Part shown: one piece after another, positions 16,555-25,001 of the stretch
Layout of the letters: each line of letters opens with the position of its first letter
Numbering within the stretch: the stretch's first letter is position 1
Source of the DNA: Streptomyces abyssalis
Lineage (GTDB): Bacteria > Actinomycetota > Actinomycetes > Streptomycetales > Streptomycetaceae
Direction: 5' to 3'
Assembly (NCBI RefSeq): GCF_001751365.1
Contig: NZ_LJGT01000041.1
Location: forward strand, 729 to 64,728
Length of the DNA stretch: 64,000 nt
Notes under the pieces: model-generated
Database searches by the model: none
Told to the model about the DNA's origin: nothing
What the model saw: only the letters and a program-made list of their open reading frames with translations
Translations under genes and position numbers: made by a program

Positions 16555-17562
16555 TCAGGGGAAGACGCCGCTGTAGGCGTTGAGCGCGGGCTGGCCGCCG
16601 AGATGGGCGAACAGGACGTTCGAGTCGGCGGGGATGTCCCGTTCCCGTACGAGGTCAATGAGCCCGGCCATCGACTTGCCCTCGTACACCGGGTCGAGGA
16701 TCACGCCTTCCAGACGGCCCGTCAGCCGGACGGCGTCCAGCGTGGACTGCACCGGGATGCCGTAGACGTCCCCCGCCCACCCTTCCAGCACGGTGATCTC
16801 GTCGCCGCGCAGTTCCCGGTCCAGGCCGATGCGGCCCGCGGTGTCACGGGCGATCTTCTCCACCTGCGCCCGGGTCTCGTCGATCTTCGCGGAGGCGTCG
16901 ACGCCCAGGACGCGGCGGGGACGGTCCTGGCCCGCGAAGCCGGCGATCATGCCCGCATGGGTGCTGCCGGTGACGCTGCACACGACGACCGTGTCGAAGA
17001 AGACGCCCAGTTCGCGTTCCTGCCGCCGCACCTCGTGCGCCCACGCGGCGAAGCCCAGACCGCCCAGAGGGTGGTCCGAGGCGCCGGCGGGGATCGCGTA
17101 CGGCGTGCCTCCCGCGGCCCTCACGTCCTCGAGCGCCTGGTGCCAGCTGTCCTTGAAGCCGATGCCGAATCCGGCGTCCACCAGGCGCACGTCGGCGCCC
17201 ATGATGCGGGACAGCAGGATGTTGCCGACCTTGTCGGCCACCGGGTCGGGCCAGTCCACCCAGCTCTCCTGGACCAGCACGGCCTTCAGGCCCGCACGGG
17301 CGGCAGCGGCGGCCACCTGACGGGTGTGGTTGGACTGGACTCCGCCGATGCTCACCAGGGTGTCGGCGCCCTGGGCGAGGGCGTCCGGAAGCAGGTACTC
17401 CAGCTTGCGGGTCTTGTTCCCGCCGAAGGCGAGCCCGCTGTTGCAGTCCTCCCGCTTGGCCCAGATCCGGGCCCCGCCGAGACGGTCGCTGAGCCGGTCC
17501 AGCGGATGGACGGGGCTGGGCCCGAACAGCAGGGGATAACGCTCGAACGATTCGAGGGACAT
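16555..17562 (-). CDS. acdS: 1-aminocyclopropane-1-carboxylate (ACC) deaminase
   Basis: A 335-residue PLP enzyme of the AcdS / D-cysteine desulfhydrase family. K50 in FGGNKTRKLEYL is the PLP lysine. The residues that separate true ACC deaminase from desulfhydrase are of the deaminase type: Glu in YEGKSMAGL and Leu in FAHLGGQ. It converts the plant ethylene precursor ACC to ammonia and 2-oxobutyrate. AAGGAG lies 9 nt before the ATG. It is downstream of, and probably cotranscribed with, the GntR gene (87-bp gap, same strand). Both features suggest plant association, inferred from family knowledge. Confidence 0.93.
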   Translation of the reverse strand: MSLESFERYPLLFGPSPVHPLDRLSDRLGGARIWAKREDCNSGLAFGGNKTRKLEYLLPDALAQGADTLVSIGGVQSNHTRQVAAAAARAGLKAVLVQESWVDWPDPVADKVGNILLSRIMGADVRLVDAGFGIGFKDSWHQALEDVRAAGGTPYAIPAGASDHPLGGLGFAAWAHEVRRQERELGVFFDTVVVCSVTGSTHAGMIAGFAGQDRPRRVLGVDASAKIDETRAQVEKIARDTAGRIGLDRELRGDEITVLEGWAGDVYGIPVQSTLDAVRLTGRLEGVILDPVYEGKSMAGLIDLVRERDIPADSNVLFAHLGGQPALNAYSGVFP

Positions 17563-17649
17563 GGGGTGGCTCTCCTTCGCGGGACCGGGGGGTGACCGGG
17601 GGTGGTCACCAAGGGAGGAGCGGGGGCATGAGCGGGGGCATGGGAGGGG

Positions 17650-18339
17650 TCATCCGTCGGTGCCGTCGCCGTCGTCGTCCGGCAGGGCGGTGTCGAGCAC
17701 GGCGGCCAGCGTCTGCCAGTTGGCACGGGCGGCGGCAGCGGCGCCGTCGACGTCGCCGGCCTCGCAGAGCTCGATGATGCGGTTGTGCTGTGCGACCGAA
17801 CTCCGCCCGCTCAGCGACGAGAAGCGCACCCGTTCCAGGCGCCGCAGCACCGGCGTGAACTGCTCCAGCACGGAGCGCACTGCGGGATTGGCGCACGCGG
17901 TGACCGCGACGCCGTGGAAGTCGTCGTCCGCGCGGACCGCGGCGTCGACGTCGCCGCGTCGCAGGGAGTCGGCGAAGCGCGCGTTGGCGTCCCGCATGGC
18001 ACCGAGTTCGGCCGCGGACAGGTTGGGCAGCGCCTCGCGGACGGCGAGTTCGTGCATGGCGGCCGTCACGGACTGGGCGGCACGTGCGGCACGTACGTCC
18101 AGCGGGCTGACCATGGTGTAGCGGCCGGGCTTCGTCCGCACCAGCCCTGCCTGTTCCAGACGGGCCATGGCCTCCCGCACCGGGGTACGGCTGACGCCCA
18201 GCCACGCCACCAGCTCCGCGTCGCTCAGCCGTTCACCCGGTGCGAGCGTTCCGTCGACGATCGCGTCGCGGATCGCCCGGTAGGCGTTCTCCCTCAGCAG
18301 GGATCTGGAGACGAGTCCCCGGCTCTGTGGAATCGGCAT
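17650..18339 (-). CDS. GntR-family regulator, FadR/FCD subfamily (probable acdS regulator)
   Basis: A 229-residue regulator. The N-terminal winged HTH (about 10-75) includes AIRDAIVDGTLAPGERLSDA and WLGVSRTPVREAMARLEQAG. A C-terminal all-helical FCD ligand domain follows (about 90-220), with the characteristic FHGVAVTACANPAVRSVLEQF and a late His in SVAQHNRIIELCEAGD. ATG 18339 (MPIPQSRGL) is chosen; a perfect palindrome starts exactly at this codon and no Shine-Dalgarno is visible, so the message is probably leaderless. It lies upstream of acdS on the same strand. The natural ligand, possibly ACC or a related acid, is unknown. Confidence 0.9.
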   Translation of the reverse strand: MPIPQSRGLVSRSLLRENAYRAIRDAIVDGTLAPGERLSDAELVAWLGVSRTPVREAMARLEQAGLVRTKPGRYTMVSPLDVRAARAAQSVTAAMHELAVREALPNLSAAELGAMRDANARFADSLRRGDVDAAVRADDDFHGVAVTACANPAVRSVLEQFTPVLRRLERVRFSSLSGRSSVAQHNRIIELCEAGDVDGAAAAARANWQTLAAVLDTALPDDDGDGTDG

Positions 18340-18375
18340 GCAATATATTGCACGTCGCATGATGCCGAACGTCAA
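18339..18375 (-). promoter_or_regulatory. Autoregulatory palindrome and promoter of the GntR-acdS unit
   Basis: TGCAATATATTGCA (18339-18352) is a perfect 14-bp palindrome ending at the A of the start codon. Upstream on the minus strand, TTGACG (18375-18370) is a good -35, with 17 bp to TGCAAT and 19 bp to CAATAT inside the palindrome. Transcription would begin near the ATG. The layout fits a GntR operator that blocks its own -10. Confidence 0.7.
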
Positions 18376-18523
18376 GAGTCCGCCGTCATGAAGCCGTGTA
18401 GCCGGAGCGCGGCTGCCGCACCGGGCGTCACCCGCACGATTACGGGGACGAGGCCGCCCGCCCGGCGGTCCCGTCCCCGTCCCCGTACAGCGTCGTCAGG
18501 AGAGTCTCAGGGGGTTCAGAGGC

Positions 18524-19327
18524 TCAGGGCTTCCTTCCGATGCCGGCGTAGAAGAAGGCGTCCTCGTCGGTGATGCCGGACTCACCGTCGGGGCGCCAGC
18601 GGTGCGTGGTGGTCAGGCCCGGCTCGATGAGTTCCGTGCCCTCGAAGAAGCGCATGATCTCGGACTTGGTGCGTATCTGCGCCGGTGTGCCGCTCTGCCG
18701 GTAGACCTCGACCGCCTTCTGCGCGGCGGGGTTGAAGTCCGGGGTGGCGTGCGAGAGCACCAGGAAGCTGCCCGGGGCCAGCCGGTCGACCATCGAATGC
18801 ACGATCTGCAGCGGGCCGTCCTCGTCCGGGAGGAAGTGCGTGACCGCGAGCATCGACAGCGCCACGGGCTTGTCCAGGTCGACGGTCGAGCGGAGCTCGG
18901 CGTCCTCCAGGACGGCGTCGTGCCGCAGGTCCGCGTGTACGTAGGCGGTGCGGCCCTGCGGGCTGCTGAGCGTCAGGGCGTCGGTGTACTCCAGCACGGT
19001 CGGGTCGTTGTCCGCGTAGACCACGCGTGCTTCCGGGGCCACCTCCTGGGCGACCTGGTGGAGGTTGGGCTCGGTGGGGATGCCGGTGCCGATGTCGACG
19101 AACTGCCGCACCCCGTACTCGGAGGCGAGGGTGCGCGTGGCGCGGTGCATGAAGTCCCGGTTGGCGCGGGCACCCGTCACGATGAAGGGGAAGACCTCCT
19201 TCACCTTCTCGGCCGCCTCCTGGTCGACGGGATACCAGTCCTTGCCGCCGAGGTAGTAGTCGTACATCCGGGCCGAGTGGGCCCTGCTGGTGTCTATCTG
19301 CGCGGGCCGTTCGCCGGAACCGGTCAT
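18524..19327 (-). CDS. SAM-dependent methyltransferase, DUF574 family
   Basis: A 267-residue protein of the large Streptomyces DUF574 (methyltransf_19) family. The N-terminus reads QIDTSRAHSARMYDYYLGGKDWYPVD, the family signature. A SAM-binding block FVDIGTGIPTEPNLHQVAQ is followed by VVYADNDPTVLEYTDAL, where the acidic residue contacts the ribose. These proteins are very abundant in Streptomyces and often lie near regulators; their substrates are mostly unknown. ATG 19327 (MTGSGERPAQID) is preferred to the upstream in-frame start because GAGGAAG lies about 9 nt before it. The flanking 196-215 bp show no clear operator. Confidence 0.92.
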   Translation of the reverse strand: MTGSGERPAQIDTSRAHSARMYDYYLGGKDWYPVDQEAAEKVKEVFPFIVTGARANRDFMHRATRTLASEYGVRQFVDIGTGIPTEPNLHQVAQEVAPEARVVYADNDPTVLEYTDALTLSSPQGRTAYVHADLRHDAVLEDAELRSTVDLDKPVALSMLAVTHFLPDEDGPLQIVHSMVDRLAPGSFLVLSHATPDFNPAAQKAVEVYRQSGTPAQIRTKSEIMRFFEGTELIEPGLTTTHRWRPDGESGITDEDAFFYAGIGRKP

Positions 19328-19542
19328 CGCTGTGCTTCCTCTTCTGCCGCTGCCTGTACGGGGGCGGGCGGTGCCGGGCAATCACGTTCCGTGCCTGGCC
19401 GGTTCGTCAACAGCCCTTTTTCGCAGCCGAGTTGAAAGTATCAGAGCGATGGTTGCGTATTGAAGATCCCTGACCGGCAGACCTGCGGCGCAGAGCCGGG
19501 AGGTCTGCCGGCCGGGGTGCCGGTACCCGGGCGGTCAGCCGG

Positions 19543-21045
19543 TCAGAAGATGCCCTGGCCCGGGGCGAGGATGCCCGCCGGGTCGTATCGCCGGCGGGCC
19601 GCCGCCAGGGCAGGCCAGGCGCGCCCGAAGTGGTCCCGCCAGTCCTGCCGCCGGAAGGGGATGGAGCCCACCGGATACTGCTTGCCGCCCGCGTCCCGCA
19701 CCGTCTCGTAGGCCGCGCGGTTGGCGGCGAGCAGCCGCCGGACGGTCGCGGGGTCGTCCGGCGGGCCGGTGCGCAGCACGGCGAGCAGGTACGGAACCGG
19801 GTCGTCCGGCATCCGCAGAAGCGGCGTGCGCAGCAGCTCCCGGCGCATGGGGTAGAGCAGTACGACGCCGCTGCTGCCGACGTCCTCCGGCTTGAGACCG
19901 CCGAGGATGCCGGACGCCAGGGACTCCACGGAGGCCGACGGCAGAAGCAGGTTCAGCCAGGGGTGCGGGTCGTCCCAGAGGCCTTGCTCCTTCTGTTCGG
20001 CGACGGAGGGGGCGAGCCGGTCCAGGAACGCGTAGTAGTCGAGAGTGTCCGCGGTCATGCCCGCGCTCTCGAAGCGCAGGCCCGCCAGCAGCTCCTCGTC
20101 GTCCGGCTCGGGGCCTGCTGGGGGGCCGTAGGCGACGGCCTCCAGCACGTGCACGCGGAAGGCCCCGGTCTCGTCAGGGAGAACCAGCCCCTCGACGTAG
20201 TCGAAGCGGCGCTCGGCGATCAGCCGCCGCTGGTCCTCCAGGAACACCTCCAGCTCCGCGTACGGCAGTTGGAAGTGGCGCACCGTCCTCGGCGCGCGTA
20301 CGAGGCGCAGCGTGGCGCCCACGACGACGGCGCACTGGCCGAGGCCCGCCCGTACCGCGTCGAAGAGATCCGCGTGCCGCGTGGCCGAGCAGCTGACCAA
20401 CTCGCCCGCGCCTGTGACCACTTGGAGCTCGGTGACGGTGTCCGTCTGGGCGCCGTGCCGGTGGGTCTGGCCGCCGAGACCGCCGACCGAGAGAGTGCCG
20501 CCGACGGAGAGTTCGAGATAGTCGGTGAAGACCGGTGGCGTGAGCCCGTGCCGCAGCGTGGACTTGGCGACCGAGCTCCAGCGGGCGCCCGCTCCGACGG
20601 TCACCTCACGTTTCCGGACGGGGCCGATGTGCTTCAGCGGGCCGGTCTCGATCACCAGTCCGCCCTCGGTCTGCGCCTGCCCGTACGTCGCGTGCCCCTG
20701 GCCGCGCGGCGCCACGGGAATGCGGTGCTTGCGGCAGAAGCGGACCATCACCACGACGTCGTCGACGGACCCGGGTCGCAGAACCGCCGCCGGGCGCCGG
20801 TGGACGATGTGCCCGAAGTCCTCGGCGGCGGCGTCGCGCGAGGCGTCGTCGGTGAGCAACTCGCCGTCCAGGGGCGGCACATGGTCGAATCCGCCGTCGG
20901 CGGGCCGCCGGGGCGCGGTGCGTTCGGTGGCCCAGGCGCGCGCCGAGGGGTCGAATCCGACGACCGCCGCGGCGGTGGCCAGGCCGTACAGGGCAGCGGT
21001 CCGTCTGGACGGTTCCGGGCTTTCCGAGTGCGGTTCCGAGCGCAT
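19543..21045 (-). CDS. Secreted FAD-linked oxidase, cytokinin-dehydrogenase-like
   Basis: A 500-residue flavoprotein with a Tat-like leader (SRRTAALYGLATAAAVVGF, residues 13-31). The FAD-binding PCMH domain includes VAPRGQGHATYGQAQ, where the GH-x pattern matches the His that links FAD in cytokinin dehydrogenases, and GGLGGQTHRHGAQTDTV. The C-terminal half has the cytokinin-binding-domain hallmark HPWLNLLLPS. The closest enzymes cleave isoprenoid side chains from cytokinins, but bacterial homologs may act on other amines or alcohols. Overall length fits. It lies near ACC deaminase on the same strand but about 200 bp or more from the methyltransferase, so it probably has its own promoter. Confidence 0.82.
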   Translation of the reverse strand: MRSEPHSESPEPSRRTAALYGLATAAAVVGFDPSARAWATERTAPRRPADGGFDHVPPLDGELLTDDASRDAAAEDFGHIVHRRPAAVLRPGSVDDVVVMVRFCRKHRIPVAPRGQGHATYGQAQTEGGLVIETGPLKHIGPVRKREVTVGAGARWSSVAKSTLRHGLTPPVFTDYLELSVGGTLSVGGLGGQTHRHGAQTDTVTELQVVTGAGELVSCSATRHADLFDAVRAGLGQCAVVVGATLRLVRAPRTVRHFQLPYAELEVFLEDQRRLIAERRFDYVEGLVLPDETGAFRVHVLEAVAYGPPAGPEPDDEELLAGLRFESAGMTADTLDYYAFLDRLAPSVAEQKEQGLWDDPHPWLNLLLPSASVESLASGILGGLKPEDVGSSGVVLLYPMRRELLRTPLLRMPDDPVPYLLAVLRTGPPDDPATVRRLLAANRAAYETVRDAGGKQYPVGSIPFRRQDWRDHFGRAWPALAAARRRYDPAGILAPGQGIF

Positions 21046-21194
21046 GGGCGTCCTCCTGATGCGGCGTCAGCGGGTGTCTCCCGGCCGTGGATGCTACTTC
21101 GGGGGAGGTGACGGCGCGCCAGGTTCACCGGGACTTACGGCACAAATGGTGCCGTTGCGGGCGCATCAGGCCGTGCGTACGACCGGCTGGATGC

Positions 21195-21209
21195 GCCCGC
21201 CCGGCGGGC
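21195..21209 (-). terminator. Hairpin downstream of argS
   Basis: GCCCGCC (21195-21201) pairs with GGCGGGC (21203-21209). It lies about 5 bp after the argS stop on the minus strand. The single-base loop implies the stem opens by one pair. Confidence 0.45.
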
Positions 21210-21213
21210 CGGG

Positions 21214-22989
21214 TCAGAGTCGCTCGGGTGTGCGGATGCCGAGCAGGGTCATGCCCTGGCGGAGCGTGCGGGCGGTGAGGTCGCACAGGAAGAGCCGGTT
21301 CTGCACCAACTGCGGTGTCTCGGCCTTCAGCACCGGGCAGTTCTCGTAGAACGGGCTGTAGAGCGTGGCCAGTTCGTACAGGTACGCGGCCAGCTTGTGC
21401 GGTTCGTAGGTCGCGGCCACCGCTGCGAGCGTGTCGCCGAACTCGTCCAGGTGCAGCGCCAGCGCGCGCTCTGCCGGCTCCAGCTCCACCGTCGGATGCA
21501 CCTGCGGCTTCTCGTCGCCCGCCTTGCGGAAGATCGACTGGATGCGCGCGTAGGCGTACTGGAGATAGACGCTCGTGTCGCCCTGCAGGGAGACCATCCG
21601 GTCCAGGTCGAAGACGTAGTCCCTGGTCATGGAGTTGGACAGGTCCGCGTACTTGACCGCGCCGATGCCGACCTGCGCGGCACGCTCCCGGATCTCGTCC
21701 TCCGTGAGGTCCTGCGCCTTCTCCCGTACGACGAGAGCCGCCCGCTGGGTCGCCTCCTCCAGCAGGTCGACCAGCCGCACGGACTCGCCCGCGCGGGTCT
21801 TGAACGGCTTGCCGTCCTTGCCGAGGACCGTGCCGAACGCAAGCTGCCGGGCGGCGCCTTCGGGGAGCCAGCCGGCCCGCTGCGCGGTCTCGAAGACCAT
21901 GCGGAAGTGCAGGGCCTGGCGGGCGTCCACCACATACAGCACGGTGTCGGCCTCGAGGGTGCCGATGCGGTCGCGGATGGCCGCCAGGTCGGTGGCGGCG
22001 TAGCCGAAGCCGCCGTTGGACTTCTGCACGATCAGCGGGGTGGGCGTGCCGTCGGGGCCCTTCACGTCGTCGAAGAAGACGCACAGGGCGCCCTCGGAGC
22101 GCACGGCCACGCCGGAGGACTCCAGGTCCCGCACGACGGCCTGGAGGCCGTCGTTGTAGGCGCTCTCGCCGACGATGTCCTCGTCCCTGATCTCGACGTC
22201 GAGCGTCTCGTAGACACCTTGGAAGTACGTCTTCGACTCGTCGACGATCTTGTGCCAGAGGGTGAGGGACTCCTCGTCGCCCGACTGCAGCAGCACGACC
22301 CGGTCGCGGGCACGGGTCTTGAACGCCTCGTCGGACTCGAAGAGCGAATAGGCGGACTTGTACAGCCGGTTGAGGCGGGCCATCGCAGCCTCGCCCTGGT
22401 CCTTCGCGTCCGCGGCGTCCGACTCGTGGTCCAACTCGTGCGGATGCTCGACCAGATACTGGATGAGCATGCCGAACTGGGTGCCCCAGTCGCCGATGTG
22501 GTGGCGCCGGACCACCTTCTCACCGCGGAATTCGAGGATCTGCGTGACCGCGTCGCCGATGACCGTCGAGCGCAGGTGGCCGACGTGCATCTCCTTCGCC
22601 ACGTTCGGCTGCGAGTAGTCGATCACCGTGGTGCCGGGCCGCTCGGCGTACGGAACGCCCAGCCGCTCGTCGTCGGAGCGCGCGGCGAGGTTGCGCAGGA
22701 CGGCCGCGTCCCTCACTCCGATGTTGACGAAGCCGGGGCCCGAGACCTCGACGGAGCCGATCTCCTCGTTGGGCGGCAGGCTCTCCACGACCTGCCCGGC
22801 CAGCTCGCGCGGGTTCGCCTTGAGCCGCTTCGCGAGCGCCAGCATGCCGTTGGCCTGGAAGTCCGCCCGGTCGCTGCGCCGCAGCATGGGGTCGATCCAC
22901 TCTGCGGGGGTGTCCTGCGGAAGAGCGGCCGAGACGGCCTCCGCGAGGCGCATGTGGAGCGTGGCGGCGAGCGAGGGGACCGAGGGCAT
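21214..22989 (-). CDS. argS: Arginyl-tRNA synthetase
   Basis: A 591-residue class I aminoacyl-tRNA synthetase. The HIGH-equivalent is VGH in SQPNVAKEMHVGHLRSTVIG. The N-terminal additional domain (RLAEAVSAALP ... AGQVVESLP) and the C-terminal helical anticodon-binding domain with the DALR region (DLSNSMTRDYVFDLDRMVSL ... LLGIRTPERL) are present. The usual KMSK Lys is not obvious; LGKDGKPFKTRAG is at the corresponding place, as in many ArgRS. Essential for protein synthesis. It is divergent from lysS across 176 bp. Confidence 0.97.
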   Translation of the reverse strand: MPSVPSLAATLHMRLAEAVSAALPQDTPAEWIDPMLRRSDRADFQANGMLALAKRLKANPRELAGQVVESLPPNEEIGSVEVSGPGFVNIGVRDAAVLRNLAARSDDERLGVPYAERPGTTVIDYSQPNVAKEMHVGHLRSTVIGDAVTQILEFRGEKVVRRHHIGDWGTQFGMLIQYLVEHPHELDHESDAADAKDQGEAAMARLNRLYKSAYSLFESDEAFKTRARDRVVLLQSGDEESLTLWHKIVDESKTYFQGVYETLDVEIRDEDIVGESAYNDGLQAVVRDLESSGVAVRSEGALCVFFDDVKGPDGTPTPLIVQKSNGGFGYAATDLAAIRDRIGTLEADTVLYVVDARQALHFRMVFETAQRAGWLPEGAARQLAFGTVLGKDGKPFKTRAGESVRLVDLLEEATQRAALVVREKAQDLTEDEIRERAAQVGIGAVKYADLSNSMTRDYVFDLDRMVSLQGDTSVYLQYAYARIQSIFRKAGDEKPQVHPTVELEPAERALALHLDEFGDTLAAVAATYEPHKLAAYLYELATLYSPFYENCPVLKAETPQLVQNRLFLCDLTARTLRQGMTLLGIRTPERL

Positions 22990-23128
22990 GAATGCGAGCC
23001 GTTCCGTACGTGGGTGGCTGGGTCGGAATCCGAGTATTTCACGCGGGTCCGCCCGCCGTCGCAGCAGTATTCGGTGTGAAACGCGGCCCGGCTCAGTGGG
23101 AGAATGGGCCCCGCAGGCTCGGCAGAGC

Positions 23129-23157
23129 AGAGAGAAGAGAGAGAAGAGAGAAGGAAG
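23129..23157 (+). repeat. 29-nt pure purine (AG-rich) tract in the lysS leader
   Basis: An unbroken run of A and G, built from AGAGAGA/AGAG units, ends at the first of two possible lysS start codons. It contains the ribosome-binding AAGGA and may act as an extended unstructured landing site. Confidence 0.7.
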
Positions 23158-23165
23158 TGCCGGAA

Positions 23166-24926
23166 GTGGCTCAGACCACCACCGAGACCGACTGGGTCTC
23201 CCGTATCGCCGATGACGTCGTCGCCGAGGCGGAGCGTCGCGCGCCGGGGAAACCAGTGGTCTGCGCCTCCGGTCTCTCGCCCTCCGGCCCGATCCACCTG
23301 GGCAATCTGCGCGAGGTCATGGTTCCGCACCTGGTCGCCGACGAGATCAAGCGGCGCGGTGTCCCCTGCGAGCACATCATCTCCTGGGACGACTACGACC
23401 GGTTCCGCAAGGTGCCCGCCGGCGTCGAGGGCGTCGACTCCTCGTGGGACGAGCACATCGGCAGGCCGCTGACCTCCGTGCCCGCGCCTCCCGGCAGCCC
23501 GTACGGAAGCTGGGGCGAGCACTTCAAGGCGGCGATGGCGGACTCCCTCGCCGAGCTCGGCGTCGAGTACCGCGGCATCAGCCAGACGGAGATGTACACC
23601 TCGGGCGCCTACCGCGAGCAGATCCTTTTCGCGATGCGTGAACGCGAGCGCATCGACGCCGTGCTGGACCGCTACCGGACGCTGGACAAGGCCGCGTCGG
23701 CGCCCGGCGGCAAGAAGCAGCAGCAGAAGAAGCAGAAGCAGGGCGAGCCGGACGCCGCAGAGATCGAGGCCGCGGAGGGCTCCGGAGCCGCCGCCGAGGA
23801 CGACGGCTCGGGCACGGGCGCCGGTGAGTACTACCCGTACAAGCCGTACTGCACGGCCTGCGGCCGGGACACGACGAAGGTGACGGCCTACGACGACGCG
23901 ACGACCGAGCTGACCTACGTGTGCGGCACTTGCGGACACACCGAGAGGGTGCTGCTGAGCGAGTTCGACCACGGCAAGCTCGTCTGGAAGGTCGACTGGC
24001 CGATGCGCTGGGCGTACGAGGGCGTGGTCTTCGAGCCGAGCGGCGTCGACCACCAGTCGCCCGGTTCGTCCTTCGTCGTCGGCGGGCAGCTGGTGAAGGA
24101 GATCTTCGGCGCCGAGCAGCCCATCGGGCCGATGTACGCGTTCGTCGGCATCAGCGGCATGGCCAAGATGTCGTCGTCGAAGGGCGGAGTGCCCACCCCG
24201 GCCGACGCGCTGGAGATTATGGAGGCTCCGCTGCTGCGCTGGCTCTACGCGCGCCGCCGCCCGAACCAGTCCTTCAAGGTCGCCTTCGACCAGGAGATCC
24301 AGCGCACCTACGACGAGTGGGACGCCCTGGAGCGCAAGCTCGCCGCGGGCAGCGCGCAGCCCGCCGACGCCGCCGCGCATCTGCGTGCCTCCTCGACGGC
24401 CGCCGGGCCGCTGCCGGCGACGCCGCGTCCGCTGCCGTACCGCACGCTGGCGTCCGTGGCGGACGTGACAGCGGGCAACGACGAGCAGACGCTGCGGATC
24501 CTCACCGAGCTGGACCCGGAGCGTCCGGTTCGTTCGCTCGATGAGGTGAGGCCGCGGCTCGACCGCGCGCAGCGCTGGATCACCACGCAGGTCCCGGCGG
24601 AGCAGCGCACGCGCGTACGGGACGAGCCGGACACCGCGCTGCTGGAGTCGCTGGACGACGCTCAGCGCGAGTCGCTGCGGCTGCTGCTGGACGGGCTGGA
24701 CGGCCACTGGTCACTGGAGGGCCTGACCCAGCTCGTGTACGGGGTACCGAAGGTGCAGGCGGGCATCGACCCCGAGGCGAAGCCGACGCCCGAACTGAAG
24801 GTGGCCCAGCGCTCGTTCTTCGCGCTGGTCTACAAGCTGCTCGTGGGCAGCGAGACCGGCCCGCGGCTGCCCACGCTGCTGCTGGCGGTGGGGACGGACC
24901 GGGTGCGCAAGCTGCTCGGCGCCTGA
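23166..24926 (+). CDS. lysS: Lysyl-tRNA synthetase, class I (archaeal type)
   Basis: A 586-residue class I LysRS, not the class II enzyme most bacteria use. The HIGH-like motif is PSGPIHLGNLREV, the KMSKS-like motif is KMSSSKGG, and a zinc-type Cys pair lies in YCTACGRD followed by CGTCG. Residues about 175-220 form a Lys/Gln/Ala/Glu-rich low-complexity linker just before the Cys region. GTG 23166 (MAQTTTETDWVSR) is chosen on homolog start pattern, with AAGGA 10 nt upstream; in-frame GTG 23157 is possible. Class I LysRS is usual in Streptomyces. It shares a divergent promoter region with argS. Confidence 0.95.
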   Translation: MAQTTTETDWVSRIADDVVAEAERRAPGKPVVCASGLSPSGPIHLGNLREVMVPHLVADEIKRRGVPCEHIISWDDYDRFRKVPAGVEGVDSSWDEHIGRPLTSVPAPPGSPYGSWGEHFKAAMADSLAELGVEYRGISQTEMYTSGAYREQILFAMRERERIDAVLDRYRTLDKAASAPGGKKQQQKKQKQGEPDAAEIEAAEGSGAAAEDDGSGTGAGEYYPYKPYCTACGRDTTKVTAYDDATTELTYVCGTCGHTERVLLSEFDHGKLVWKVDWPMRWAYEGVVFEPSGVDHQSPGSSFVVGGQLVKEIFGAEQPIGPMYAFVGISGMAKMSSSKGGVPTPADALEIMEAPLLRWLYARRRPNQSFKVAFDQEIQRTYDEWDALERKLAAGSAQPADAAAHLRASSTAAGPLPATPRPLPYRTLASVADVTAGNDEQTLRILTELDPERPVRSLDEVRPRLDRAQRWITTQVPAEQRTRVRDEPDTALLESLDDAQRESLRLLLDGLDGHWSLEGLTQLVYGVPKVQAGIDPEAKPTPELKVAQRSFFALVYKLLVGSETGPRLPTLLLAVGTDRVRKLLGA

Positions 24927-25001
24927 CTCAGGCCGGGCGGCCGGGGGCCCGGCACAGGCTCGCCGCGGGTCCGTGCGGCCGGCCGGGTTGCCGGTCGGCC
25001 G

